Source: CBDANW01 sp965197825 (lineage in GTDB: Bacteria > Acidobacteriota > Vicinamibacteria > Marinacidobacterales > DATDRI01). From it: DNA of 64,000 nt. Location: NCBI GenBank assembly GCA_965197825.1, contig CBDANW010000003.1:1240001-1304000 (forward strand). Reading direction: 5' to 3'. This document shows, piece after piece, positions 37,081 to 45,579 of this stretch. The notes under the pieces are model-generated. The model worked only from the letters and a program-made list of their open reading frames with translations, ran no database searches and had not been told where the DNA came from. The translations under genes and the position numbers were made by a program. How positions within the stretch are numbered: position 1 is the stretch's first letter; each line of letters opens with the position of its first letter.

Positions 37081-37315
37081 CTCCTTGCTAGGTCCCCTAA
37101 TTTCCCCTCACGGAAAGACCAAATGGCTTTGCATCTAGGCTACGAGCAAGTAGCATGCCTAACTGCTCCTCTTACTCTATCTTATTATCCCTCGATCTCA
37201 CGCACCACTATAGGTTGTATGACCCGACGCGTCGGAGAACACTGGGGGGCCATAGGATATCGCACCTCTTGCCCTTTCGTGTAGGCAATTCCCCACATCA
37301 TTTCGTGGGGTTTTT
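37081..37315 (+). ncRNA. Candidate structured non-coding RNA ending in a terminator
   Basis: No credible ORF on either strand. The region holds a hairpin at 37136-37161 (TAGGC/GCCTA with inner TAC/GTA), the palindrome CCGACGCGTCGG at 37224-37235, and a strong intrinsic terminator at 37291-37315. It is less GC-rich than its surroundings and lies ~450 bp beyond the aro operon. No known RNA class (6S, tmRNA, RNase P, SRP) was recognised. It could also be a long 3' end of the aro operon transcript. Confidence 0.3.
37291..37315 (+). terminator. Intrinsic terminator
   Basis: CCCCAC (37291-37296), loop of 8 nt, GTGGGG (37305-37310), then TTTTT (37311-37315). It is oriented for plus-strand transcription. 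The nearest plus-strand gene ends at 36636, which supports an unannotated transcript in between. Confidence 0.75.
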
Positions 37316-37330
37316 CCCCTTGATGGTTCC

Positions 37331-38317
37331 TTAGCGGTGGGGCCCCTCCCCCACACTCGCAAGGAGCCTTTCGATCTCGACCCAAACCCTTTCGACGGGC
37401 GTCTCGAACCCGAGAACCCGCGCTAGGGGCCCCCTAGGAGCCCAGATCGCCGGGTCCGTCGGGCCAAAGAGAGCGAGAGTGGGGGTCCCCGTCGCGGCCG
37501 CCAAGTGGGAAACGCCAGAGTCGTTGCCGACGAACACGCAAGCCCGGGAGAGAATCGCGGCGAGGGTCAGGAGGCTTGGCTCTTGGACTCGCGCGAGCGA
37601 CCCTCCGGCTGATTGACCCAGCTTCCGCACCGCTTCTCCGTCCGACTCTCCTTCGAGGACCAGAACCTGCCGGCCGGCGCGTTCCGCCATCCGCAATAGG
37701 GCGGCAAACTTCTCGGCCGGCCAGTTCTTGCGTGCACTCCCGCTGCCGGGGTGCATCGCGATGAAGCCCCACTCCTCGAGACCCAGACGGCGGAGTATCT
37801 CTTCACACTCGAAGAAAGCAGCGTGCGGAGCCTGGAGGCACGGCGTCCCGAGCGGCTCGTCCAACCTGAAGGGCCCGAGTGGCCCCAGCGGCGCCAGGGT
37901 TCCGAGCATGTGTTGGCTCGCGTGCATCCCCGAGCCCTCGGGAGGATACGGGTCGGCTTGCAGGCAGGCGATGGGGAGCCGCTCCACCTTGTCGAGCAAG
38001 TCCCCGGAACGATCGTGAATCCAGGCGATCAGCAGATCGTAGGGACCGAGGAATTCCTCGAGCGCATCCGACATGGGGCCGGCGAACAAAGGAGCGAAGA
38101 GAGCGCGGTCGATGGAGTGAATCCTCCGAATCGGTAGCGATGGCCTGGCGTGCTCGACGAGACGGAGCACCGACGGATAGCCTACCAGCTCTAACCCCGC
38201 GCGTGAGTTGCCCGCCGCCAGAGCCTGGAGTGCCGGCAGCGCCAGGATCGTGTCTCCGACAGCCCCCGGCCGTATTACGAGGATCCGAGCGGCTGTGCTA
38301 AACTTCTCTAAAAACAT
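37331..38317 (-). CDS. GT9 family glycosyltransferase (heptosyltransferase-like)
   Basis: 328 aa. GT-B fold with N-terminal ILVIRPGAVGDTILALPAL, the HPGSGSARKNWPAEKFAAL segment and the C-terminal GNDSGVSHLAAATGTPTLALFGPTD motif of ADP-heptose:LPS heptosyltransferases. It likely adds a core-type sugar to a cell-surface lipid at the inner leaflet, which suggests an outer membrane. The ATG at 38317 overlaps the divergent ATG at 38316 of the next gene. Specificity within GT9 is not clear. Confidence 0.92.
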   Translation of the reverse strand: MFLEKFSTAARILVIRPGAVGDTILALPALQALAAGNSRAGLELVGYPSVLRLVEHARPSLPIRRIHSIDRALFAPLFAGPMSDALEEFLGPYDLLIAWIHDRSGDLLDKVERLPIACLQADPYPPEGSGMHASQHMLGTLAPLGPLGPFRLDEPLGTPCLQAPHAAFFECEEILRRLGLEEWGFIAMHPGSGSARKNWPAEKFAALLRMAERAGRQVLVLEGESDGEAVRKLGQSAGGSLARVQEPSLLTLAAILSRACVFVGNDSGVSHLAAATGTPTLALFGPTDPAIWAPRGPLARVLGFETPVERVWVEIERLLASVGEGPHR

Positions 38318-39202
38318 GCCGAAATTTCTGCTTTCGTTGGCCGCGCTTCTCGCCGTCTTCTCTGCGCCGCAAGGCTCGCGGTGGGAACGAGCCAGGAGTG
38401 GGAAGATCCCGACCTCGCCGTTTTCTTCACCGGGGAGCTCCGAGGCTACGTCGAGCCCTGCGGCTGAAGCCTCAATCCCCTTGGGGGCTTTGCCCGGCGG
38501 GCAAGGTATCTAGAAGAATTCACGAAGACCTTCCCACGCACTCCCAGAATGCTGGTCGATGCGGGAGACTTTTCGGCCGACATAGCGCCCGAAGCAGAAG
38601 CAAGAAACCGATGGGTGCTGGAAGGCTTGCGGCGCATGGACTACGCGGCGATCAACATCGGGGAATTGGAAGTCGTACCCGAGACGGATCGCTGGAGCGA
38701 GTTGGCGAGCGTAACCGGCCTACCGTTCGTATCAACCAATGCCGTCATCCCTCCGGGTTCCACAGTGAAGACCTCTCCGTACGTTGTCCGTGACATAGAG
38801 ACCGCGGGGGGACGCCATATTAGGGTTGGACTCTTGGGCCTCACTGTCCCCGCTTCCGGCTCGCTCGACATCGAGTTTGCCGACCCGGTCGAGAAAGCGC
38901 GCCAGCACCTCGACGGGCTCGCCGACCAAAGTGACGTGCTCGTCGTGCTCGGACAGATGTCTTTTTCGATCGCCCAGGAGCTCGCGAGAGCGGTACCGCA
39001 GATCGACATCTTGATCGGTGCTGCAAACGACACACATCCCGCCGGCGCCCAGATGGAAGGAAACACTATCATTGTCTATCCGTACCCGCAGGGCATGGGA
39101 CTGGGCGATCTGCGACTGTTCTTCAACGAAGAGGGCCGGCCGGCACGTTTCTTCTATCGTTTGGTTCCCCTCCCCTCCCAACTCGAAGATCATCCGGATT
39201 AG
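38316..39202 (+). pseudogene. UshA/5'-nucleotidase-like secreted phosphoesterase with frameshift and in-frame TGA at a probable Cys codon
   Basis: ATG 38316 encodes a signal peptide (MPKFLLSLAALLAVFSAPQG). A shift near 38375-38381 leads to the frame SQEWEDPDLAVFFTGELRGY followed by VEPCG, then TGA (38465-38467), then SLNPLGGFARRARYL. The same frame continues through MLVDAGDFSAD, NIGELE and GLLGLTVPASG to HPAGAQMEG. Relatives read EPCGC at this place, so TGA stands for a conserved Cys. Nonsense mutation is the simplest view; recoding as selenocysteine is discussed in the findings. The protein would be periplasmic. IS256 copy 2 lies 64 bp downstream. Confidence 0.72.
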
Positions 39203-40618
39203 TTGGAATTCCAGCGGGAGGCAGAAGACGACATCGACGCCTCGAAATCCCCGTGAGCGATTTCGTGGGATGTCCCGGCCGCTGTTGAATTTGGTCGGGT
39301 AGCGGCGGCACCTGTGAATACTCTTAGGCAGCAAACTATCGCTGTCAAGAGATTTCTGTTTGCTTCTAAGCGCGTGAACGAGAGCGCCCATATGGCGATA
39401 GCCTTTGATACGCCGGAACTTTTTCTGCGCGGTGACGACGCCAAGAGCGGTCCATCGGCGAACCATGGAAGGACTCTTCCAACGCTTGACGTTTCTCGAT
39501 ACTCTGCGAATGGTTCCGTTGAGATTCTCAATGGCGTTCGTCGTGGCAAGAGACTGGCGAAGTAAGGCGGGCAGCGCGAGCTTCACGACCGTGAGTGTCT
39601 CTTCCATCCCTTCACGAAGGCTTCCGGCAGCTTCGTCGTAGCCGTTTCGCTCGAGCCACGACACCAATGCCTGAAGTCGCTTGCGCGCCTTGTCGGCACT
39701 CTTGCACTTGTAGGCTTCCTTCATCGTCTGGAGCACGTAGGCGTGACGAGACTTGGGAAGGTACGAGCGAAGATTCCGGAGTTTATGGATCTGGCACCTT
39801 TGGATGACCGCGAGGTCCCCCAAAACGTCGACGAGTGCCTTGCGGATGCCTTTGCCTCCGTCCACTACGCAGAGAATCAACTCATCGACGCGCAAGCCTC
39901 GCTCGAGAAGGTCCTGCAACATCGCGGTGCACACCCGAGAGTTCTCCGTCGAGCCCAGCCATATACCCAGGGGCACCTTCGTTCCATCTATTGTGATACC
40001 GAGAGTTACGACGACGGTCTGTCCGGCCACCTCAAGGCCATCCAGCATCAGTGCCGCAAGCTCGAACTCCTCTAGCCGCCGAGACAGGTATTCCTCGAGC
40101 TTCCTAGTCGTCTGGCTCACGAGGTGACGGCTGGCGGCACTCTTACTCGTGCCACGAGACTTCAACTTGGCCGCGGGTTTGTCCAGACTCGATTCGTAAT
40201 TTCGGGTCGATACCCCCACCAAGATCTGATTCAACACTCGCTCTGGAAGCGGGTCTTCTTCGCGGAAGGCTTCGAAGTGTGGAAGCGACGCCTCCTCGCC
40301 CGACTTCGAGCGAACTCGAGGTCGCGACACTTGGATGCGACGACCACCGAAGCTCAGCTCTCCGTTCGTGCTCCCACAGTGGTTATGAGTTCGCTCCTTC
40401 TCGTGCTTGCCCTTGAGCCCCGCGATCTCCTCGGCGTCCTCTCTGAGCAGTAGGTGCAGAGCTGTCAGTCCTTGCTCGTACACCCATTCCGTCAGATCCG
40501 CCTTCGTGGCCGCGATCCCAGCTATCATCGGTAGCAGTATCTGACCGACTTGGCCAACTACCTTGCCCGTAGGCGAGTGCGTTTGCTTTCTTACTGGCTT
40601 CTTTGATTTCCTAGGCAT
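38732..40618 (-). CDS. IS256-family transposase, copy 2, with run-on C-terminus
   Basis: ATG 40618 opens the same protein as copy 1 (MPRKSKKPVRKQTHS). It is uninterrupted through the DDE residues (LMLDGLEV, CVVDGGKG, TTNAIENLN) to SKQKSLDS near 39345. There a one-base loss relative to copy 1 removes the normal stop (equivalent of 39324-39326). The frame then leaves the IS and continues antisense through the UshA-like gene to 38732, adding ~200 foreign residues for a total of 628 aa. The native enzyme would be ~430 aa. Activity is uncertain. Confidence 0.9.
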   Translation of the reverse strand: MPRKSKKPVRKQTHSPTGKVVGQVGQILLPMIAGIAATKADLTEWVYEQGLTALHLLLREDAEEIAGLKGKHEKERTHNHCGSTNGELSFGGRRIQVSRPRVRSKSGEEASLPHFEAFREEDPLPERVLNQILVGVSTRNYESSLDKPAAKLKSRGTSKSAASRHLVSQTTRKLEEYLSRRLEEFELAALMLDGLEVAGQTVVVTLGITIDGTKVPLGIWLGSTENSRVCTAMLQDLLERGLRVDELILCVVDGGKGIRKALVDVLGDLAVIQRCQIHKLRNLRSYLPKSRHAYVLQTMKEAYKCKSADKARKRLQALVSWLERNGYDEAAGSLREGMEETLTVVKLALPALLRQSLATTNAIENLNGTIRRVSRNVKRWKSPSMVRRWTALGVVTAQKKFRRIKGYRHMGALVHALRSKQKSLDSDSLLPKSIHRCRRYPTKFNSGRDIPRNRSRGFRGVDVVFCLPLEFQLIRMIFELGGEGNQTIEETCRPALFVEEQSQIAQSHALRVRIDNDSVSFHLGAGGMCVVCSTDQDVDLRYRSRELLGDRKRHLSEHDEHVTLVGEPVEVLARFLDRVGKLDVERAGSGDSEAQESNPNMASPRGLYVTDNVRRGLHCGTRRDDGIG

Positions 40619-40724
40619 TGGTGGCTCCTTGTCCCCCTCTGGAGACGGTTTATTGGCAGACCTATTCTTAGGCCGGCCAAGGAGCCGCCGCTACCCCAAA
40701 TTCAACATCCGGCGGGACATCCCC
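39267..40724 (-). mobile_element. IS256-type element, copy 2
   Basis: About 1458 bp, nearly identical to copy 1, with the same imperfect long inverted repeats (GATGTCCCGG at 39269; complement at 40714-40724). The catalytic frame is intact but has lost its stop codon. It truncates the peptidase-MA-like gene on its right. No matching target duplication was found. Confidence 0.92.
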
Positions 40725-41871
40725 TTGGCACGCGCACCTCTCCGTCGAAGAGACCAGCCGACCAATCCGGCCCCCCCAAATCGTTGTAGTCGCGCCGCGC
40801 ATACAAGATGACCACGATAGGCTCTTTGGGCTCGAAGTCGAGACGAGATTTGAGGAATACGTAACTCCTTTCTAGCGACCCCAGCACGAGGCGTCCGGTC
40901 TGCTCCATCGTCTCGCCCTCGTACTTGACGATAAAGTGGGCCAGCCTCTGCTTGTCGTAGTTTTCTTCCACCTCGGCCTCGCGACGGGCCCGCTCCAGGG
41001 CAGCACGCACCGTGCCGTCTTCTCGCAACGCGAGCGATTGTTCCCAGGCCTCGATGGCTCGGCCCAGCTCTTCACGCAGGTAGTAAACGTTACCCAATAC
41101 CGAGTACATGTCTGCGTCCGGTCCGAAGGCGAGAGCGGCCTGCGCCCACTGAAAAGCACGCTCTAGATCTTGAAGCTCCAGATACGTCCGCGCGCTGATC
41201 CGAGCGACATCTTTACGGGAGACACCCCATTCTTCGGCCTTCACAACCGAGGCTAGCGTTTCCCGGAAACGCCTTTCCCCGAATTGCCTGAGCGCCAGGA
41301 GAAGATAGGCCCTGGCAACCAACTCCCCGATCCTCGGCTGGTCGGGATGCTGGTTGGCAATCTCAACGATCTGTTGGACGACCTCGGGCGTCACCGTGGC
41401 GGCCGTGAAACGGGGAAGCTCTACCGGTGTCACGGTGGGACCCGACTCCAATTCCCCGCCGTCCGAGCCGCGGACCTCGAAACCCGGGATGGACAAAACC
41501 GCGCCGCCGCCGCGATCCGGGGCTGCTTCACCTCCGATCGGCACGTTCGGCAAATCCGTGAGACGCTCGTTCCCGATCGCGGTCACGGGTGCAGACTCGG
41601 CCGAGTCGGCCATGTCGGATTGCCCGGACAGTCGCTCGGTTACGCGAAAACCGACCAGACCCACGAGCACCGCCACCGTGGCGAGCACGATCACATTCAA
41701 GAAGGGAAACCCACGAGCCGCAGGCCTGGGCTGACGATAAGCGGTTCTCTGTGCACCGCTGGGGCTCGGTCTATCCGCGGGCGGGCCGGATCTCAGCTTG
41801 GAAAAAATGACCCCGCAGCGGCCGCACGTGTCACCGTCGCCCTCGAAACCGCACTTGGCACACTTGATCAT
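40702..41871 (-). pseudogene. Zinc-ribbon/TPR protein with peptidase-MA-like C-terminus, truncated by IS
   Basis: The N-terminal zinc ribbon (CAKCGFEGDGDTCGRCG) is followed by a low-complexity stretch, one membrane helix (FLNVIVLATVAVLVGLVGF), then TPR-like helices (residues ~150-290). The start of a peptidase-MA-type domain follows (YVFLKSRLDFEPKEPIVVILY ... DWSAGLFDGEVRVP). At VP the frame enters IS256 copy 2 and ends after RGCPAGC. The HExxH zinc site expected ~20 residues further on is lost. It would be a membrane protein with most of its mass outside the cytoplasm. Confidence 0.8.
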
Positions 41872-41898
41872 AGCAATAGAGAGATCGAGACCGTCGGT

Positions 41899-43077
41899 CT
41901 AGCTCTGAACGGCCCCGCTATGAGTATGACTGCGGATCGATTCCACCACCGACGCGAGCACATCCACGAAATGTACGATTTCCTCTATTTTAGTATATCT
42001 GCCCAGGCTTACGCGAATCGAGCCTTGAACCTGCTCCGGTTTGAGGCCCATCGCGATGAGAACATGTGACGGCTCGACGGTTCCGGAGGAGCAGGCGGCA
42101 CCGGTGGACACCGCGCACCCTTTGAGATCCAGAGCAACGATCAGAATCTCTCCCTCGACGCCGTCGAAGCTCATGTTGAGTGTGTTGGGAGTCCGCTCCG
42201 CACCTTTCCCATTGACCGCGCTTCCCGTGATCCGCGCGAGCACTTCCTTTTCCATCCGGTCGCGAAGAGCCCCAACCCGTTCCCGTTCTGCAGCCAGCCG
42301 AGCGCCAGCCAACTGGGCCGCGCACCCCAACCCTACCAGCCCCGGGAGGTTCTCCGTGCCGGGACGGCGAGCTCTCTCCTGCCCTCCTCCGCGAAACACG
42401 GGACGGATCTTCACCCCTCTTTTTACATAGAGCGCGCCCGTCCCCTTGGGCCCATAGATCTTGTGCCCAGACAACGAAAGCAGATCGACACCCAGATCTT
42501 TGACGTTGACCGGAATCTTCCCTATCGATTGCACGGCGTCGGTATGAAAGTAAGCGCCTGCCATATGACTCAGCCCGGCGAGCTCTGCGATCGGTTGCAC
42601 CACGCCAGTCTCATTATTGGCATGCATGATGGAAACCAGGAGCGTCTCCGGCGTCAGGGCAGCTCTCAGCTCTTCCGGATCCACGCTGCCAGCCCCATCC
42701 ACTTTGAGAAAGGTAACCGGCACGCCCTTCTTCCCGAGCGCCTTCATCGTGTTCAGGACCGCGTGGTGCTCGACGGCAGACGTGATCAGATGGCGCCGGC
42801 CCCCCTCGGCCGCCTCCAAGACCCCGAGGATGGCCAGGTTATCCGCTTCCGTCCCGCTGCCGGTAAACAAAATCTCGTTGGGGCTGGCATCGATCAAACC
42901 CGCCACCTGCTCCCGCGCATCGTAGAGCGCCGCCTTCGCTCTTTGTCCGAAGGCGTGGATGCTCGATGGGTTGCCGAACTCCTCTCGGAAGTAGGGCAAC
43001 ATCGCCTCCAGAACCTCTGGAGCGAGTGGAGTGGTGGCGTTATAGTCCAGGTACACTGGCCCAGTGATGTCGCTCAT
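41899..43077 (-). CDS. Cysteine desulfurase (NifS/IscS family)
   Basis: 392 aa. YLDYNATTPLAP start, PLP region HANNETGVVQPI, Schiff-base Lys in SLSGHKIYGPKG, and the mobile catalytic-Cys loop STGAACSSGTVEPS, whose sequence marks a group I (NifS/IscS) enzyme. It strips sulfur from cysteine for Fe-S cluster and tRNA thiolation pathways in the cytosol. No iscU, iscA or mnmA lies adjacent, so the exact pathway is open. The GPVYLDYNATTPL start is in phase with ATG 43077. Confidence 0.95.
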   Translation of the reverse strand: MSDITGPVYLDYNATTPLAPEVLEAMLPYFREEFGNPSSIHAFGQRAKAALYDAREQVAGLIDASPNEILFTGSGTEADNLAILGVLEAAEGGRRHLITSAVEHHAVLNTMKALGKKGVPVTFLKVDGAGSVDPEELRAALTPETLLVSIMHANNETGVVQPIAELAGLSHMAGAYFHTDAVQSIGKIPVNVKDLGVDLLSLSGHKIYGPKGTGALYVKRGVKIRPVFRGGGQERARRPGTENLPGLVGLGCAAQLAGARLAAERERVGALRDRMEKEVLARITGSAVNGKGAERTPNTLNMSFDGVEGEILIVALDLKGCAVSTGAACSSGTVEPSHVLIAMGLKPEQVQGSIRVSLGRYTKIEEIVHFVDVLASVVESIRSHTHSGAVQS

Positions 43078-43279
43078 GAGGGTATCTCCTTCTATTTTCT
43101 ACCATAACCAGCTGTAGCGTTCAAAAGAGGCCCCCGCTCGCTCGCCCCGCTGCTGACTCGTTGGAGGAAGTTTGAAAGCCCTCTCGTCGCTGTGGTACCA
43201 TACGCAAACAGGTATATTGCAACCAGTTCCGGTTCGATAAGCTCCCCTTTGGACGCTTGCGCCCTAGGAGAAAGACGCT

Positions 43280-44089
43280 ATGGAAGAGGCGATCCCAGGT
43301 CCCGTAAACGAGAACCAACCCCGGGAATACAAATTCATCAAGCTGAGCAAGGAGGACGATCTGGTCCGCCTGACTCTGAATCGTCCTCCTTACAACGTAA
43401 TGAACATCACCATGCTCGAGGAGATCGCTCACGCCCTGGACGCCGCGGACATGATGCAAAACACCAAGATCGTCCTCTTCGAGGGAAGCGACAAATCATT
43501 CTCGGGCGGTCTGGACATCGCCGACCACACCGAAGAGAAGGCGTACCAGATGCTCGAAGCCTTCCACCGGATTTTCCGCAGGCTCATCGCGCTCGAGGCA
43601 GTGAGCATCTCGGTGGTGAAGGGCATGGCGCTCGGCGGAGGCTGCGAGCTCGCCGCCAGTTGCGACTTCTGCTTCTCCGCGGAAGACGCGAAGCTCGGTC
43701 AACCCGAGATCAAAGTCGGAATCTTTCCTTCTGTGGCCACCGTGCTGTACTCCAGGCTCATCGGACTGCACAAAGCCTTCGAGATCATCCTGACCGGGAG
43801 AGTCCTGACAGCGAGCGAGTCCGAAGGAATCGGTCTCATCAGCCGCTCCGTCGCGCCGGATCAGCTCGACGCGGAGGTCAAGCGGTGGATCCAGTTTCTC
43901 AAGGGATTCAGCGCTCCGGTGTTACGGTACACGCGACGAGCCATCTCGGACGTGGTCAACATGCCCTTCGAAGATGGACTGCGACACGTCGAGGAGATCT
44001 ACCTCAACCAGCTCATGTCCACCGAGGACGCAAAGGAAGGCCTGCAGGCCTTTTTGGAGCAGCGCAAACCTGTTTGGAAGCACCGCTAG
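43280..44089 (+). CDS. Enoyl-CoA hydratase/isomerase family protein (possibly cyclohexa-1,5-dienecarbonyl-CoA hydratase-like)
   Basis: 269 aa crotonase fold. LTLNRPPYNVMNITMLEEI, FSGGLDIADHT and the oxyanion segment GMALGGGCELAASCDF are clear, followed by GQPEIKVGIFPSVA. The wording of the latter segments is close to dienoyl-CoA hydratases of benzoyl-CoA degradation, but no other gene of that pathway is present. AGGAG lies ~10 nt upstream of ATG. TTGAAA (43172) and TACCAT (43196) spaced 18 bp could be its promoter. Confidence 0.9.
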   Translation: MEEAIPGPVNENQPREYKFIKLSKEDDLVRLTLNRPPYNVMNITMLEEIAHALDAADMMQNTKIVLFEGSDKSFSGGLDIADHTEEKAYQMLEAFHRIFRRLIALEAVSISVVKGMALGGGCELAASCDFCFSAEDAKLGQPEIKVGIFPSVATVLYSRLIGLHKAFEIILTGRVLTASESEGIGLISRSVAPDQLDAEVKRWIQFLKGFSAPVLRYTRRAISDVVNMPFEDGLRHVEEIYLNQLMSTEDAKEGLQAFLEQRKPVWKHR

Positions 44090-44131
44090 ACTTCAGCCGC
44101 TCCACGACCGCCCACCAGGGTGTGTAGAAAA

Positions 44132-44153
44132 GTTACGGTCCGGACCGAGTAAC
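44132..44153. repeat. Imperfect palindrome after the hydratase gene
   Basis: GTTAC and GTAAC (44132-44136, 44149-44153) enclose CGGTCCGGACCG. It lies between a convergent gene and a pseudogene. The preceding GGTGTGTAGAAAAGTT resembles the right tip of the IS256 at 45580-46923, so this may be an old IS end. Confidence 0.4.
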
Positions 44154-44203
44154 GAAAAGTAACACTTCCCTCTGTTGCTAGTCAGACTCCGGAACGAGCC
44201 GTT

Positions 44204-45570
44204 TTAGCTCCTCAGACCCAAATGTGTCGGCTCACTTCCGCCAGTCACGAGCAGCAGCCAAATATCCCCACCGAAGCTATATAACAAATGGTTCCCGTCG
44301 GGAGACCACGACGAAGGTACATTTCCGTACGGCGGGGTCGGGGGTTCGACCGGAAGCTCCTTCGGGCCCTCGCTCCCGTCGGCGGCCATGACGTGCAGAT
44401 CCGGTCCACCACCCTTCATTTCCGACGCGAACGCGATGGTCTGAGAATCCGGAGACCAGACAGGGTTGAAATCTTCACCCGAATCGAAAGTAAGCCGCGT
44501 CAGCGTGCCACGCGCCACTTCGTACACCCATACGTCTGAGTTTGACCCCTCGACAAGAGTCAGCGCAATCCGAGTGCCATCGGGAGACATCGCGGCACCC
44601 CAAATGCGCGTTCATCGGTGAGCAGCGTTTCCCCTTCACCTGATGAACGCACCGCCAGCACACGGTTCTCAGGCGCCCAGACTTCGCCCTCGACATAGGC
44701 GAGCGTCCCTGTATCGGAGACGGCATAGTGAACGGCCCCGGTTTGCTCATCAGTTAGCACGCCCTCGACGGCCGAAACCGGTGGTCCATCCACCTCGCTG
44801 TAAGAGGCATTCACTCGCGTGACGTAAATCCGCCCCCCCTGCCGAACACCAAGTGCCCAGACGTCGTTGCGCGGGCATCTGTGCCGCCTTCGACCAAGCT
44901 ACGGGATCGCCCAGAGTTGAGCGATAGCACGGAGATTTGAGCGTCGTCGAAGTCGCCACCCTTGTCCACAGTGAAGATGATGGCTCCCCCGTCGGGAGTC
45001 AGGTGGGGCCATCGATGACTCCCTTCTCCCGGACTTTTCGACGTAAGTTCGCTGTAGTCACCCGCCCTTGTCATCAATCGAAGAGCCCCGTTGATCGAGG
45101 GATTCATCACAATGCTGTCCTCGTCAAGCCACGTTCCACCGCGCGTGACTGGCGGAACCCTTCTCCAGCGGGTGGGCGCTCCTCCATGAATCGAGACGCT
45201 TGCGAGACTCGTAGGCGGCGAAGTGACGAAAGCGACCGACTGTCCGTCCGGAGAGAAGAAAGGACTGATAGCCCCTTCCGTGCCGGGAATTAATCGTCCC
45301 TCGCTCTCGCGGAGCTGGCGAAGGTACAGCTGGGTCGTATCGTTCCGGTCCACGACCGCGACCAAGCGGCGGCCGTCCGGTGACAGCGTGATCGCTGGAC
45401 GGCCGGAGCTTAGGGCCAGAGGATACTCCAGATCCAACAGCGTCTTTATCACAGGCAGGTCGACGACGGTCGGACTCTGAAAGAGGCGCCAACCACCAGC
45501 GCCCAACACGCCCCCAAGCCGAGACCTGCGAGCAAGCCCAGAACCGTGTGGCTGTGCACGGCAACGAGCT
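44204..45570 (-). pseudogene. TolB-type beta-propeller part of a membrane kinase/propeller protein, frameshifted and beheaded by IS
   Basis: From the IS border (~45570) frames give a membrane helix (AVHSHTVLGLLAGLGLG), then VLGAGGWRLFQSPTVV and propeller repeats (AITLSPDGRRLVAVVD, FFSPDGQSVAFVTS, HLTPDGGAIIFTVD, VWSPDSQTIAFASE, SWSPDGNHLLYSFGG). Frame changes occur near 44815 and 44590. The arrangement helix-then-propeller is the one seen in the kinase gene at 49678-51885, so the missing 5' part is probably a Ser/Thr kinase domain replaced by the IS. Confidence 0.8.
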
Positions 45571-45579
45571 ACCCTCAGA

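Noticed and set aside
37331..38317. Long frames on the plus strand opposite the GT9 gene
   Set aside because: The minus-strand GT9 motifs are unambiguous; the opposite frames lack any.
39199..39266. HEIAH on the minus strand next to IS256 copy 2, tempting as the lost HExxH of the truncated peptidase on the other side
   Set aside because: The first His is formed partly by IS sequence, the frame stops 17 residues later and nothing resembling the family's C-terminus follows. Treated as chance.
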